Assembly: GCA_024958715.1 (NCBI GenBank)
Contig: JANWUS010000018.1
Coordinates: 62,001 to 126,000 of the forward strand
Reading direction: 5' to 3'
Length of the DNA: 64,000 bases
Source: Cyanobium sp. FGCU52
GTDB lineage: Bacteria; Cyanobacteriota; Cyanobacteriia; PCC-6307; Cyanobiaceae
Each line of letters starts with the position of its first letter. Position 1 is the first letter of the stretch. Positions 46,788 to 56,097 of this stretch are shown here, piece after piece. The translations under genes and the position numbers were made by a program. The notes under the pieces were generated by a model. It was not told the DNA's origin. It did no database searches and saw nothing but the letters and a program-made list of their open reading frames with translations.

Positions 46788-47290
46788 GCCTCGACGCCGG
46801 AGGGCTGCTCGAACAGGGCCCGCCAGACCCGCTCCTGGGCTGCCGCCTCGGGGGTGCCCTCCAGCGGGAAGCCGGCGAGGAAGTCCTTGTCGGCCGTGGG
46901 CACGTACGGCCCCTGCTTGACCTCGAACATCACCGCATCGGTGGTGAGGGCCACCAGGGTGTGGATCTGGCCCTCCGCCAGCTGGATGCCCTTGAGGGGG
47001 CCGGCGGCATCCAGGCGTTCCCGCCCGATCACCCGGCCGTCCTCCTCCAGCAGCAGCAGGCCGATCGCCCCCTGCAGCACCACGAAGCATTCGAAGCCGG
47101 TGCCCGGGATGTCCCGCTGGTGCCGATGGGGGCGCACGTAGGTGCCGGGCTGGAGCACGTTGAGGAAGCGCTGCACCGCATCGGGCTCGGCGTGCAGGTT
47201 GTGGTTGCGGCGCAGGCGCGGTGAGCGGGCGGCCTCCGCCGCCACGCGGTCGAACAGGGCCTGGTCGAGGTGCTGCAGCGGGGCGTCCAC
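46784..47290 (-). CDS. WbuC family cupin metalloprotein
   Basis: A 168-residue single-domain cupin. Metal ligands are expected in YVRPHRHQRDIPGTGFECFV and IHTLVALT. The N-terminal RNHNLHAEPDAVQRFLNVLQ matches WbuC-type proteins seen near polysaccharide loci. Function is unknown. The GTG at 47290 starts the conserved part; an upstream extension is Arg/Pro-rich. It is 55 bases after pyrF on the same strand. Confidence 0.75.
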   Translation of the reverse strand: MDAPLQHLDQALFDRVAAEAARSPRLRRNHNLHAEPDAVQRFLNVLQPGTYVRPHRHQRDIPGTGFECFVVLQGAIGLLLLEEDGRVIGRERLDAAGPLKGIQLAEGQIHTLVALTTDAVMFEVKQGPYVPTADKDFLAGFPLEGTPEAAAQERVWRALFEQPSGVEA

Positions 47291-47345
47291 CGGCGGCGGG
47301 CGGGGGCCCCCATGCTGGCGTGGACGGATGGGGTGGCGCCGGCGC

Positions 47346-48080
47346 TCAGAAGCCCGCGGCGGCCAGCTCGGCGCAGCAGGCCGCAAACGCCGTCGCCGGA
47401 TCGGCCGCGGCGGCGATCGGCCGCCCGATCACCAGCCGGCTGGCGCCGGCGGCCAGGGCCTCGGCTGGGGTGGTGACCCGCTGCTGATCGCCGCGGTCCG
47501 CCCCCGCCGGCCGGATGCCGGGGGTGACAAGCACGAAGGGCTCGGGGTGCCGGGCCCGCAGCGCCGCCGCTTCCAGCGGGGAGCAGACCACCCCGCCGAT
47601 GCCGGCGCCGGCGGCAAGGGCCGCCAGCCGGGCCACGTGGTCCGGCACGGGCTCGGCAATCGCCAGCTCGGAGGCGAAGCGCCCGGGGTCCCAGCTGGTA
47701 AGCACCGTGACCGCCAGCAGGGTGGGCGCCGTCAGCCCCTCGGCCGCCGCCCCCTCCAGGGCCGCCGCCTGGGCCGCCGCCAGCGCTTCGGAGCCGGCCG
47801 CCGAATGGACGGTGATCAGCTCCGCCCCCAGGCGGGCCGCGCTGCGGCAGGCCCCCGCCATGGTGGCGGGGATGTCGTGGAACTTGAGGTCGAGGAACAC
47901 GCGCAGGCCGCATTCCCGCAGCAGGTTCACCACCTCGGGGCCGGCGGCGGTGAACAGCTCCAGGCCCACCTTCACCCAGCGCAGGCCCGGGATCGCCGTG
48001 GCCAGGGCCAGGGCGGAGGAGGCGTCAGGACGATCCAGCGCCAGGATGAGGCGATCGGCGGGATCGGGCGCAAGGCTCAC
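47346..48080 (-). CDS. pyrF: Orotidine 5'-phosphate decarboxylase
   Basis: PyrF (244 residues from the GTG at 48080) makes UMP. The catalytic site is in [15 protein letters not shown] (the DxKxxDI pattern), with LILALDRPD at the start and [18 protein letters not shown] near the end. TTG at 48095 would add five residues; neither has a clear ribosome-binding site. It follows tyrS by 39 bases. Confidence 0.95.
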   Translation of the reverse strand: MSLAPDPADRLILALDRPDASSALALATAIPGLRWVKVGLELFTAAGPEVVNLLRECGLRVFLDLKFHDIPATMAGACRSAARLGAELITVHSAAGSEALAAAQAAALEGAAAEGLTAPTLLAVTVLTSWDPGRFASELAIAEPVPDHVARLAALAAGAGIGGVVCSPLEAAALRARHPEPFVLVTPGIRPAGADRGDQQRVTTPAEALAAGASRLVIGRPIAAAADPATAFAACCAELAAAGF

Positions 48081-48119
48081 CGGGCTAGGCAGCAACTGAT
48101 CGCACCGTAGGCAGGGCGC

Positions 48120-49412
48120 TCAGCCAGCCACCAGGCGGCGGAAGGTCTTCTTGCCGAACTGCAGCACCTTGCCGTCCAGTTCGGCCGCGCTGGTGAACTC
48201 CTGGTTGGGGTCGGAGATGCGCTGACCGTCGAGCTTCACGCCCCCGTCCTGGATGCGGCGCCGGCCCTCGCTGCTGGAGGCGGCGATACCCACGGCGCTG
48301 AGCAGATAGAACGCCTTGGCCGGGAAGGCCACCGCCGCCAGGGAGGCCTCCGGCACCTCAGCGTCGGCAGCGCCGCGACCTGTCGCGCCCGCCACCAGGG
48401 TCGCTGCATCGCTCTGGGCCTGGGCCGCGGCCGCCTCCCCATGGCGCGCACAGGTGATGGCCAGGGCCATGGCCTTCTGGCGCTCGCGGGGATTGGCCGG
48501 CAGGGCCTCGAGATCCAGATCGGTGAGCAGGGTGAGGTACTCGTTCACCACCGCATCGGGAACCTTCTCCAGCTTCGAGTACATCGAGAGCGGGTCCTCC
48601 CGCAGGCCCACGGTGTTGCCCAGGCTCTTGCTCATCTTCTGGACGCCGTCGAGGCCGGGCAGGATCGGCAGCAGCAGGCCGAACTGGGGGCGCTGGCCGA
48701 AATGGCGCTGCAGATCGCGGCCCATGGCCACGTTGAACTTCTGATCGGTGCCGCCGAGTTCCACGTCGGCCTGCACCTGAACCGAGTCGTAGCCCTGCAG
48801 CAGGGGATAGAGGAACTCATGCAGGCTGATCGGGGTGCCGGAGCCGTAGCGGTTGGCGAAGTCCTCCTTCGCCAGCATCTGGCCCACGGTGCTGATCCCC
48901 AGCAGCTCGATCACCGCCGGCAGGTCCATGCCCGCCAGCCACTCGCTGTTGCGCCGCACCTCCAGCCGCCCGGGGGTCTCGAAATCCAGCAGGGCGTGGG
49001 CGGGATCCTGCCCCAGGCCCAGCTGCACCAGGTAGGTGTCGGCATTGGCCTCCACCTCGGCGGCGCTCAGCTGCACCCGGGTGGCGCTCTTGCCGGTGGG
49101 ATCGCCGATGCGGGCGGTGAAGTCGCCGATGATCAGCACGGCGGTGTGGCCGGCGTCCTGGAAAGCCCGCAGCTTCCGGAACAGGATCGAGTGGCCCAGA
49201 TGGATCTCCGAGCCGGTGGGATCGATCCCCAGCTTCACCCGCAGCGGCCGGCCCCGGCGCCCGGCCTCCTCGAGCCGGGCCGCCAGGGCCTGATCGGCGT
49301 CGTCGGCCGTGCCGGCGGGGAAGAGGTCGGCCAGACCGCGACTGAGCCACCGGGGCAGGGCCTGCGCCGCCGCTTTGCCCGCCGCTTCGGCCACTGCTTC
49401 GTTGCCGCTCAT
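48120..49412 (-). CDS. tyrS: Tyrosyl-tRNA synthetase
   Basis: The 430-residue class I synthetase charges tRNA-Tyr. It shows the HIGH-like [12 protein letters not shown], the tRNA/Tyr-binding [19 protein letters not shown], and the KMSKS loop ([12 protein letters not shown]). The C-terminus is an S4 RNA-binding domain ([15 protein letters not shown]). A short Ala-rich N-terminal extension precedes the catalytic part. A TACGAT box lies 44 bases upstream. Confidence 0.96.
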   Translation of the reverse strand: MSGNEAVAEAAGKAAAQALPRWLSRGLADLFPAGTADDADQALAARLEEAGRRGRPLRVKLGIDPTGSEIHLGHSILFRKLRAFQDAGHTAVLIIGDFTARIGDPTGKSATRVQLSAAEVEANADTYLVQLGLGQDPAHALLDFETPGRLEVRRNSEWLAGMDLPAVIELLGISTVGQMLAKEDFANRYGSGTPISLHEFLYPLLQGYDSVQVQADVELGGTDQKFNVAMGRDLQRHFGQRPQFGLLLPILPGLDGVQKMSKSLGNTVGLREDPLSMYSKLEKVPDAVVNEYLTLLTDLDLEALPANPRERQKAMALAITCARHGEAAAAQAQSDAATLVAGATGRGAADAEVPEASLAAVAFPAKAFYLLSAVGIAASSSEGRRRIQDGGVKLDGQRISDPNQEFTSAAELDGKVLQFGKKTFRRLVAG

Positions 49413-49456
49413 CGCCCGATCTCCATGGCGCCCTGAGAGCCCACCGTGTCGGGCGG

Positions 49457-49462
49457 ATCGTA
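49457..49462 (-). promoter_or_regulatory. Putative -10 element for tyrS
   Basis: TACGAT on the minus strand is 44 bases before the tyrS ATG and 20 bases after the DUF1825 stop. The same hexamer lies upstream of fabG and pepA. Confidence 0.35.
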
Positions 49463-49481
49463 GGCAGCCGCCGGGCAGCCC

Positions 49482-49805
49482 TCAGCCGGCGGTTTCCAGC
49501 TGGCTCTTCATCCGCTCCAGGGTGAGGTGCATCTGCTGGAACATCGTCTCCGGCGTCAGACCGAACTGGCCGAGCTGGGTGCGCAGCTGCTCCACCGTGA
49601 GCTTGGCCTGGAAGTCTTCGGAGAGTTCGAAGCGCTTCATGAACACGCGGTAGCGCTGCATCATCTCCTCCATGCGCTCGATGTAGAGCTTCTTGCCCTC
49701 GCGATCGAACTTGCCGTAGTCGCCGCCCAGCTGCATCAGCTGCTCGTAGTCACCGAACAGGCGCTTCGCCTCGTCCTGAACGATCTCGGAGTCGAAGAAG
49801 GCCAT
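49482..49805 (-). CDS. DUF1825 family protein
   Basis: A 107-residue, highly charged helical protein (MAFFDSEIVQDEAKRLFGDY, then RMEEMMQRYRVFMKRFELSE) of the cyanobacteria-restricted DUF1825 family. Function is unknown. The longer frame to 49877 adds residues without family match, so the ATG at 49805 is used. It is divergent from the regulator gene at 49939. Confidence 0.88.
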   Translation of the reverse strand: MAFFDSEIVQDEAKRLFGDYEQLMQLGGDYGKFDREGKKLYIERMEEMMQRYRVFMKRFELSEDFQAKLTVEQLRTQLGQFGLTPETMFQQMHLTLERMKSQLETAG

Positions 49806-49920
49806 GGCTCGATCAGGAGGTGGAGCGAGTGGCACGATTCTGGAGAGGGTGGCGCCGGCGGGGGAGTGCGGATCCACGCATCATTGGCCCATCCCCCAGG
49901 CGGAGAGATCAACCTGAGGA

Positions 49921-49935
49921 GTCCCGACCCGGGAC
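49921..49935 (+). promoter_or_regulatory. Hairpin between ribosome-binding site and start codon
   Basis: GAGGAG (49916-49921) is a strong ribosome-binding site but is 17 bases from the ATG at 49939. GTCCCG (49921-49926) and CGGGAC (49930-49935) form a perfect 6-base-pair hairpin with a 3-base loop in between. Folding would bring the site close to the start codon or block it. Confidence 0.5.
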
Positions 49936-49938
49936 GCC

Positions 49939-50673
49939 ATGGACTTCACCCCGTTCCTGGCCCAATGGCGCGAGCAGCACGCGCTGGCCGGCCAGCTCCT
50001 GGCCGACTGCCGTCTGGTGCTTTGCCTCGGCCATCGCGGCCTGCTGCTGGCCCTGAGCGCCGGAGCCCCCGACGGGCTGCAGGTGGCGGGGGCCGCCACC
50101 ACCGAAGCCGAAGGCCTGCGGCTGGTGGCCGAGGCCCGTCCTCGCCTGCTGGTGGCCAGCGACCAGCTGGAAGAGGGGTGCGGCAGTGCGCTGGTGGTGG
50201 AGGTGAAACGGCGCCATCCCGCGGTGCGCACCCTGCTGCTGGTGTCGCGGGAATCGCGCCGGGCGCGGCTGCGGGCGGCGATCGAGGCCGGCTGCGAGGC
50301 CGTGGTGGCGGAAGCGCGGCTGGGCCAGGGCGCGGCGATCGACGCGCTGCGCACCCTCTGTGGCGGCGGCAGCTACCTGGATGGTCGCCTGCGCAGCGGG
50401 GCCGGGCCGCTGGCGGCTTCGTCTCCGGGGCTGAGTCCGCGGGAGGTGGAGGTGCTCCATGGCGTGATGCAGGGGGAGAGCAACGAGGAGATCGCCCGGC
50501 GCCTGTACGTGAGCCGCCAGACGATCAAGACCCACATGGCCAACGTGCTGCGCAAGCTGGAAGCCCGGGATCGCGCCCATGCGGTGGCGATCGCCCTGCA
50601 CCGCGGACTGGTGGATTTCTCGCCCCCGGGGGAATCCCTTGGGTATGGTGCGGCCTCTCCCGCAGCCCCCTGA
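49939..50673 (+). CDS. LuxR-type response regulator with degenerate receiver
   Basis: A 244-residue protein. The C-terminal LuxR/NarL HTH is clear (GLSPREVEVLHGVMQGESNE, then RLYVSRQTIKTHMANVLRKL). The N-terminal half has receiver length and pattern but not its residues. The acidic pair after strand 1 is missing (LVLCLGHRGLL), the phospho-acceptor place reads ASDQLEEG, and the conserved Lys near strand 5 is absent (EAVVAEA). It is therefore probably not phosphorylated in the usual way. Two genes follow within 10 bases of each other. Confidence 0.85.
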   Translation: MDFTPFLAQWREQHALAGQLLADCRLVLCLGHRGLLLALSAGAPDGLQVAGAATTEAEGLRLVAEARPRLLVASDQLEEGCGSALVVEVKRRHPAVRTLLLVSRESRRARLRAAIEAGCEAVVAEARLGQGAAIDALRTLCGGGSYLDGRLRSGAGPLAASSPGLSPREVEVLHGVMQGESNEEIARRLYVSRQTIKTHMANVLRKLEARDRAHAVAIALHRGLVDFSPPGESLGYGAASPAAP

Positions 50674-50680
50674 GGCCGCC

Positions 50681-51373
50681 ATGGCCAAGCGGCACTGGCT
50701 GGATCCCTTGGCCCGCCGGCTGCTGATCGCCACCGGCCAGCTGGCACCAGCGGATCAATCCGTCCGCGGCGGACCCACCGGCAACACCAGTGAAGCGGCC
50801 GACGAGGCGGTGGAGCGGGAACTGCTGGCCCTCAAGCTGCGCCACGATCCCAGCCTGCGGCTGCGCAGCAGCGAGGAGGTGCGCCATGCCGCCGCCCTCG
50901 GCTGGCGGCTGGACGTGAACCGGGCCACCGCCGCCGACTGGCTGCGGCTGCCGGGTTGCCGCAGCGATCAGGTGGACCTGCTGCTGCGGCTGCAGGCCTC
51001 CGGCGTGCAGCTCAGCGGTCCCGACGATCTTCAGGAGGTGCTGCAGCTCGATGGCAAACAGCTGCGGCTGTGGCAGCCGCTGCTCGAGTTCCGCTGGTAC
51101 GGCAGCCCGGCTCCGCCCCCCTCCCGCAGCCAGGCCGTGGCCGTGAACCGGGCCGATGCCGAGGGGCTGGCGGCCCTGCCCGGGATGGATCCCGCCCGCT
51201 GCCGGCGGCTGCTGCAGGAGCGGGCGCGCAGCCCCTTCCGCGATCTGGCCGACCTGCAGGAGCGGCTGCAGCTTCCGCCCGAGGTGGTAGAGCGCTGGAT
51301 CGGCCGGGTGTCGTTCGCACCCCCGAGCGCAGGTCCCGTGCTGCCTCCGGGCGTGCGGCGGCCCGGCCGCTGA
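50681..51373 (+). CDS. Helix-hairpin-helix protein (two ComEA/T2SK-like motifs)
   Basis: The 230 residues contain two HHH motifs of the ComEA type: LDVNRATAADWLRLPGC (77-93) and VAVNRADAEGLAALPGMDP (153-171), with a degenerate copy between them (SGPDDLQEVLQLDGKQLRLW). Such motifs bind DNA backbone. Unlike ComEA there is no signal peptide or membrane segment, so it acts in the cytoplasm. It starts 7 bases after the regulator gene and ends 10 bases before the GIY-YIG gene. Function is unknown. Confidence 0.75.
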   Translation: MAKRHWLDPLARRLLIATGQLAPADQSVRGGPTGNTSEAADEAVERELLALKLRHDPSLRLRSSEEVRHAAALGWRLDVNRATAADWLRLPGCRSDQVDLLLRLQASGVQLSGPDDLQEVLQLDGKQLRLWQPLLEFRWYGSPAPPPSRSQAVAVNRADAEGLAALPGMDPARCRRLLQERARSPFRDLADLQERLQLPPEVVERWIGRVSFAPPSAGPVLPPGVRRPGR

Positions 51374-51383
51374 GGCGACGGCG

Positions 51384-52004
51384 ATGCGCCAGGGGGATCT
51401 GTTCGAGCCCGGGGCCGGCGCCGCCGGTGCGCCGCCGCCGGCGCTGGCGCTGGAGCGCCATCAGCTGCTGGCCTGGCAGGAGCGGCTCGCCACCCATCAG
51501 GGCCCTTTGTTCACCGCCGGGCCCGCGGCCCCCGTGGCGGAGCAGGGCCTGCTGCTGGCGGAGCCCGATCCCGGCCCCGTGGACACGGATCCCCTCGATC
51601 CGGATGCGCAGGCCCGCGCCCTCGATCCCCTGAGCCTCCAGCCCCAGAGCCTCTCCTTCTGGCGCTGGCCGGAGGCCCCCCAGCGCGGCGCCGCCATCTA
51701 CCTGGTGCTCGACCGCCCCCCCCACCTGCCCCTGCCCCTGCTGCTCTACGTGGGGGAGACGGGCCGGGCGGACCGTCGCTGGAAGGGCGATCACGACTGC
51801 AAGACCTACCTGGCGGCCTACGGCGAGGCCCTGCGCCGCGCCGATCTCGATGCCCGGCCGAGCATCCGCTTCTGGAGCGACGTGCCGGAAGCGGTGAAGG
51901 CCCGCCGGGCGCTGGAGCAGGCCCTGATCCGCCGCTGGCTGCCGCCGTTCAACAAGGAGACCGCCGGCCGCTGGTCCACCCCCTTCACCGCCGATCAAGG
52001 CTGA
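51384..52004 (+). CDS. GIY-YIG nuclease superfamily protein
   Basis: A 206-residue protein. The second half has a GIY-YIG-like fold: GAAIYLVLDRPP, LPLLLYVGETGRADRRWKGD, then RSIRFWSDV-type sequence, ARRALEQALIRRWLPPFNKE and a terminal Asn. The Arg and Glu expected for catalysis appear present (near ADRRW and ALEQALI). The N-terminal 90 residues have no recognised domain. It begins 10 bases after the HHH gene and looks like the end of that operon. Confidence 0.72.
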   Translation: MRQGDLFEPGAGAAGAPPPALALERHQLLAWQERLATHQGPLFTAGPAAPVAEQGLLLAEPDPGPVDTDPLDPDAQARALDPLSLQPQSLSFWRWPEAPQRGAAIYLVLDRPPHLPLPLLLYVGETGRADRRWKGDHDCKTYLAAYGEALRRADLDARPSIRFWSDVPEAVKARRALEQALIRRWLPPFNKETAGRWSTPFTADQG

Positions 52005-52040
52005 GGGTCGCGCCGCAGCGGAGCCGCGGAATCCGCTGGC

Positions 52041-52046
52041 TACGAT
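52041..52046 (+). promoter_or_regulatory. Putative -10 element for pepA
   Basis: TACGAT is 23 bases before the pepA ATG, in the 65-base gap after the GIY-YIG gene. Confidence 0.4.
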
Positions 52047-52069
52047 CGCGGCCCGCCTGAGCTGGACGC

Positions 52070-53575
52070 ATGGACATCCGCTGCCTCGAGACCACCGGTA
52101 TCGCCGCCGCCACCGGTGCTCCCGGGGGCTGGGAGGGCGATGCCCTCGCGGTGGGCGTGTTCGCCGGCGACGACCATCCCGGTCGGGCCGAACTGCTGGA
52201 GCGCTTCGGGGCCGATCTCGGCGCCCTGCTCGAGCAGCGCCGCTTCCAGGGCAAGCCGGGCCAGTGCCTGAGCATCGACCGGCTGGGGATGCGTCCCGGC
52301 ACCTTGATCCTGGTGGGGCTGGGTGAACCGGCCTGCTTCGACGGCGCCGCCCTGCGCCAGGCGGCCGCCGCCGCCGCGAAGGCGGCCGCCGCGGCCGGGG
52401 CCTCCCACCTGGGGCTGGAGCTGCCGGTGGAGGGGCTCGAACCGCAGAGCAGTGCCGCGGCGATGGCCGAGGCGGTGCGCCTGGCGCTCTATGTGGATCA
52501 GCGGTTCCGCAGCGATCCCGAGCCGCGCAACGAACTCGAGCAGGTGAGCCTGCTGGGCCTGCCGGCGGGGGCCGCCGCCGGACTGGCCGACCTGGAGGCC
52601 GACTGCGCCGGGGTGGAACTGGCCCGTGCCCTGGTGGCCTCCCCCCCGAATGTGGCCACCCCGCTCCAGCTGGCCGAAACAGCGGCGGCGATCGCCCGCG
52701 ACTTCGGCCTGGAGCTGCGGGTGCTGGAGCGGGAGGAGTGCGAGGCGCTGGGGATGGGGGCCTATCTGGGGGTGGCCCAGGGCTCCTCGCTGCCACCGAA
52801 GTTCATCCATCTCACCTACCGCCCCGCCGGCCCGGTGCACCGCCGGGTGGCTCTGGTGGGCAAGGGACTCACCTTCGACTCGGGGGGCTACAACCTCAAG
52901 ACGGCCGGCTCCCAGATCGAGATGATGAAGTACGACATGGGGGGCAGCGCCGCGGTGCTGGGGGCGGCCCGGGCCCTCGGCCAGCGACGCCCGGAGGGGG
53001 TGGAGGTGCACGTGATCGTGGCCGCCTGCGAAAACATGATCAGCGGCGACGCCATCCATCCCGGTGACGTGCTCACCGCCTCCAACGGCAAGACGATCGA
53101 GGTGAACAACACCGATGCCGAGGGACGTCTCACCCTGGCCGACGCGCTCGTGTATGCCTGCCGGCTGGAGCCCGATGTGGTGGTGGATCTGGCCACCCTC
53201 ACCGGGGCCTGCGTGATCGCCCTGGGCGAGGAGATCGCCGGCCTCTGGACCCCTGAGGACCGCCTGGCGGAGGCCCTGGTGAGCGCCGCCGACGGCGCCG
53301 GCGAGTCGCTGTGGCGCATGCCGCTGCGGTCGTCGTATCGCGAAGGCCTCAAGAGCCACGTCGCCGACATGAAGAACACCGGCCCCCGTCCCGGCGGCTC
53401 GATCACCGCGGCGCTCTTCCTGCAGGACTTCGTGGCCAAGGGCGTGGCCTGGGCCCACCTCGACATCGCCGGCACCGTCTGGAGCGACAAGGGACGTGGC
53501 AGCGATCCGGCCGGGGCCACCGGCTACGGCGTGCGCACCCTCGTGCGCTGGATCTGCACCGGCGCGCAGGCCTGA
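52070..53575 (+). CDS. pepA: Cytosol (leucyl) aminopeptidase
   Basis: PepA (501 residues) is a two-metal M17 aminopeptidase that recycles peptides. Metal ligands are in GKGLTFDSGGYNLKT and the signature NTDAEGRLTLADAL; the catalytic Lys and Arg are in these same segments. The N-terminal 180 residues form the usual regulatory domain. It has its own -10-like box. A small membrane gene follows after 39 bases. Confidence 0.96.
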   Translation: MDIRCLETTGIAAATGAPGGWEGDALAVGVFAGDDHPGRAELLERFGADLGALLEQRRFQGKPGQCLSIDRLGMRPGTLILVGLGEPACFDGAALRQAAAAAAKAAAAAGASHLGLELPVEGLEPQSSAAAMAEAVRLALYVDQRFRSDPEPRNELEQVSLLGLPAGAAAGLADLEADCAGVELARALVASPPNVATPLQLAETAAAIARDFGLELRVLEREECEALGMGAYLGVAQGSSLPPKFIHLTYRPAGPVHRRVALVGKGLTFDSGGYNLKTAGSQIEMMKYDMGGSAAVLGAARALGQRRPEGVEVHVIVAACENMISGDAIHPGDVLTASNGKTIEVNNTDAEGRLTLADALVYACRLEPDVVVDLATLTGACVIALGEEIAGLWTPEDRLAEALVSAADGAGESLWRMPLRSSYREGLKSHVADMKNTGPRPGGSITAALFLQDFVAKGVAWAHLDIAGTVWSDKGRGSDPAGATGYGVRTLVRWICTGAQA

Positions 53576-53614
53576 ACCACGTAGGTTCGAGAACCGCCGC
53601 CACCCCGACCTTCG

Positions 53615-53887
53615 ATGGCCGCCCACAAGATCCGCTGGTACGTCAAGGCCCAGCTCGGCGTCCTGCTGCTGCCGGCAGGGCTCTGCCTGTTCGGTGAAGC
53701 GGTGATCCGCAAGGGGGTCGGCACCTGGGCCGCCCTGCTGGCGGCCAGCGATTCCGGGGTGGTGCTGCCCCAGGCCGGCCCCTGGTTCTGGTACGGGACC
53801 CTGGGGCTGATCCTGATCACCGCCGGCGTGGGGCTGATGATCGAAAGCGGGCTGCTGCGGGGCTATCCCCGCGCTCCCCGGGGCTGA
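53615..53887 (+). CDS. Small two-helix membrane protein
   Basis: A 90-residue protein with two hydrophobic segments (LGVLLLPAGLCLFGEAVI and WYGTLGLILITAGVGLMI) and a short basic tail. I do not recognise a named family; it looks like a small conserved cyanobacterial membrane protein. It is downstream of pepA and convergent with the next small gene across a hairpin. Confidence 0.65.
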   Translation: MAAHKIRWYVKAQLGVLLLPAGLCLFGEAVIRKGVGTWAALLAASDSGVVLPQAGPWFWYGTLGLILITAGVGLMIESGLLRGYPRAPRG

Positions 53888-53903
53888 CGCTCCCCGGGGC
53901 CGA

Positions 53904-53921
53904 GGCCGCCCTCAGGCGGCC
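53904..53921. terminator. Perfect hairpin between two small convergent genes
   Basis: GGCCGCC (53904-53910) pairs with GGCGGCC (53915-53921) around a CTCA loop. It spans the stop of the minus-strand gene and lies 16 bases after the plus-strand stop. Two copies of GCTCCCCGGGG lie just before it. No T-run is present. Confidence 0.5.
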
Positions 53922-54118
53922 AGGGAGGGGAGAGGTTCGCTGCGCACCGCGGGAGCGGCCGCCTGGGCCTCCGGCGCTTCCAGTTCATGGATCTGCCAGT
54001 GGGCGCGGTCACCACAGGTGATCAGAAGCTGGTCGAGGTGGGCGGCAGCCTGCACGGTGGACGCGAACGGACCGATGTGACGGGTCTGCAGACCGTCCCT
54101 GATGGTCAGCAGATACAT
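53912..54118 (-). CDS. Small soluble protein of unknown function
   Basis: A 68-residue protein (MYLLTIRDGLQTRHIGPFAS, with a middle HLDQLLITCGDRAHWQIHEL). The first two thirds look like a compact alpha/beta domain and the end is Ala-rich. No family is recognised. The ATG start and conserved-looking core make it a likely real gene. It lies between a convergent membrane gene and msrA. Confidence 0.55.
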   Translation of the reverse strand: MYLLTIRDGLQTRHIGPFASTVQAAAHLDQLLITCGDRAHWQIHELEAPEAQAAAPAVRSEPLPSLAA

Positions 54119-54187
54119 ACAGGGTCGGGCGAAAGGAACCCGTCCACGCTAGGGAGGAAATCCTGTGATGGACAGGGCAAAACGCCG

Positions 54188-54910
54188 TCAGGACGGCAGA
54201 TTTGCGGCACTCGCCGGTTCGGGCTCCTTCAGGATTTCCACCGATTCCGAGGACAGCAGGGCCTTGCGGCGTGTACCGCTGGCCGCCGGTTGCCAGGAAT
54301 CGCTGGCACGGGCGCGGCTGCCCCAGACCGCATCCAGGCGGCGATCCCGGCCGCAGGACCAGCGGTAGTAGCGGTAACGCACGCCGTTCCGCCGGGCGTA
54401 GTTCTGGTGATAGTCCTCAGCCGGCCAGAACCTGGCCAGGGGGCGGATCGCCACCTTGATCGCCGTGGTGGGCCGCCCCAGCTCGCGGGAGGCCGCCACC
54501 AGGCTGTTGCGGGCCTCCACGGCCTGGGAGGCGCTGGTGGTGAAGATCACCGGCCGGTAGGAATCGCCGCGATCGCAGAACTGGCCGCCGCCATCGAACG
54601 GGTCCACATTGCGCCAGTAGGCGCGCAGCAGCTTGTCGTAGCGGATGCGGGTGTTGTCGAAGCGCACGCGCACGCTCTCCTGATGGCCGGTGCCCCCGGC
54701 TGACACCTGCCGGTAGGTGGGTTTGGCGAGCTTGCCGCCGCTGTAGCCGCTCTCCACCGAGAGCACCCCGGGCAGCTCCTCGAGATCGTGCTCCAGGCAC
54801 CAGAAGCAGCCCCCCGCCAGCACCGCCTCCTCCGTGGCGGCCAGGGCCGGAGCGATGGGGCCGGCCAGCGTGAGCAGCAGGCCGAGGAACAGGGCGACGA
54901 TCAGGCGCAC
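54188..54910 (-). CDS. msrA: Peptide-methionine (S)-S-oxide reductase MsrA, exported form
   Basis: The 240 residues begin with a signal peptide ([22 protein letters not shown]), then MsrA with catalytic Cys in GGCFWCLE and the [11 protein letters not shown] segment. It reduces methionine sulfoxide in proteins, here outside the cytoplasm. A polar C-terminal extension of about 55 residues follows. The start is a GTG inside lpxB (10-base overlap), so it is the last gene of the bamA-lpx operon. Confidence 0.9.
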   Translation of the reverse strand: MRLIVALFLGLLLTLAGPIAPALAATEEAVLAGGCFWCLEHDLEELPGVLSVESGYSGGKLAKPTYRQVSAGGTGHQESVRVRFDNTRIRYDKLLRAYWRNVDPFDGGGQFCDRGDSYRPVIFTTSASQAVEARNSLVAASRELGRPTTAIKVAIRPLARFWPAEDYHQNYARRNGVRYRYYRWSCGRDRRLDAVWGSRARASDSWQPAASGTRRKALLSSESVEILKEPEPASAANLPS

Positions 54911-56097
54911 GGGGGGGTGGGGGCAAGCAGATCCAGGATGGCGGCCGCGGCCCTGTCGGTGACGCCCGGCTGCCCGAGCGAGGTGCGCAACTCGTGGTAG
55001 CCCTCCTCCATGCGGCGGCGCTCCTCGCTGGCGGGATCGAGCAGGGACTCGACGGCGCTCACGATCGCGGCGGGCTGCAGAGCATCCTGCAGCAGCTCGG
55101 GCACCAGGCGCCTCCCCAGCACCAGGTTCACCGGTGAGATGTGAGGCACATTGAAGCGGAGCACGTGCTTGGCCAGGAAGGCGGTGGGCCGGCTCACCCG
55201 GTAGCCGGTCACCTGCGGCACGCCGCGCAGGGCCAGCTCCAGATTGGCCGTGCCCGACTTGGTGAGGGCCACGTCCGCCGCGGCGCACAGGGCCGGCCGG
55301 CAGCGGTCGGCCTCCGCCGCCCCCACCACCCGCGCCCGCACCCCGGCGGCCTGGAGCTGCCGTTCCAGCACCTGCTCGAATCCCGCCAGCCCGGCCGGCA
55401 CCAGCACCTCCAGCGCCGGATGGCGGCGCTGGAGCTCGGCCGCGGCCGCGGCCATCGGCGGCAGCAGGTAACGCAGTTCCTGCCGGCGCGAGGCGGGCAG
55501 CAGCAGCAGCACCGGCGCATCCGCAGGCAGGTCGAGGCTGCGGCGCGCCTCCTCGCGCGACGGCAGATCCCGGAGGGTGTCGAGCAGGGGATGGCCCACC
55601 CAGGTGACCGAGGCCCCCCGGGCGCCGTAGAAGCGGGCCTCCTCGGGGAAGATCGCCAGGATGCGATCGGTGAAGCCGATCAGGCGGGTGGAGCCCCCCT
55701 CGCCGATGCGCCAGGCCCATTCCTGGGGGGCGATGTAGTAAGTGATCGGCACCGCGGGATAGCGGCGCTTGAGCCGCAGGCCCAGGTTCACGTTGGCCCC
55801 CATGTAGTCGATCAGCACCACGCCGTCGGGGGGATGGGTGGCGAGCAACCGATCGAGCCGGGCCTGCAGCCGCAGCGTGGGCAGCACCAGCGGCACCGCC
55901 TCCCACAGGCCGATCGCGCCCATCGCGGCGGTATCGGCCACCAGTTCGGCGCCGGCCGCCTCCATCCGACGACCGCCCAGCGCCATCACCTCGAGCGGCA
56001 GGGCCCGCCTGCGGGCCTCACGTTGCAGGGCCTCGATCAGCAGTCCCCCCTGGAGGTCGCCGGACACCTCCCCGGTGCTCACCAGCAGCCGCACCAT
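54901..56097 (-). CDS. lpxB: Lipid-A-disaccharide synthase
   Basis: LpxB (398 residues) joins UDP-diacylglucosamine and lipid X to the lipid A disaccharide. It begins [20 protein letters not shown] and has [31 protein letters not shown] and [19 protein letters not shown], all typical. Its start overlaps the lpxA stop by one base (TGATG). It acts at the cytoplasmic face of the plasma membrane. Confidence 0.95.
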   Translation of the reverse strand: MVRLLVSTGEVSGDLQGGLLIEALQREARRRALPLEVMALGGRRMEAAGAELVADTAAMGAIGLWEAVPLVLPTLRLQARLDRLLATHPPDGVVLIDYMGANVNLGLRLKRRYPAVPITYYIAPQEWAWRIGEGGSTRLIGFTDRILAIFPEEARFYGARGASVTWVGHPLLDTLRDLPSREEARRSLDLPADAPVLLLLPASRRQELRYLLPPMAAAAAELQRRHPALEVLVPAGLAGFEQVLERQLQAAGVRARVVGAAEADRCRPALCAAADVALTKSGTANLELALRGVPQVTGYRVSRPTAFLAKHVLRFNVPHISPVNLVLGRRLVPELLQDALQPAAIVSAVESLLDPASEERRRMEEGYHELRTSLGQPGVTDRAAAAILDLLAPTPPCA

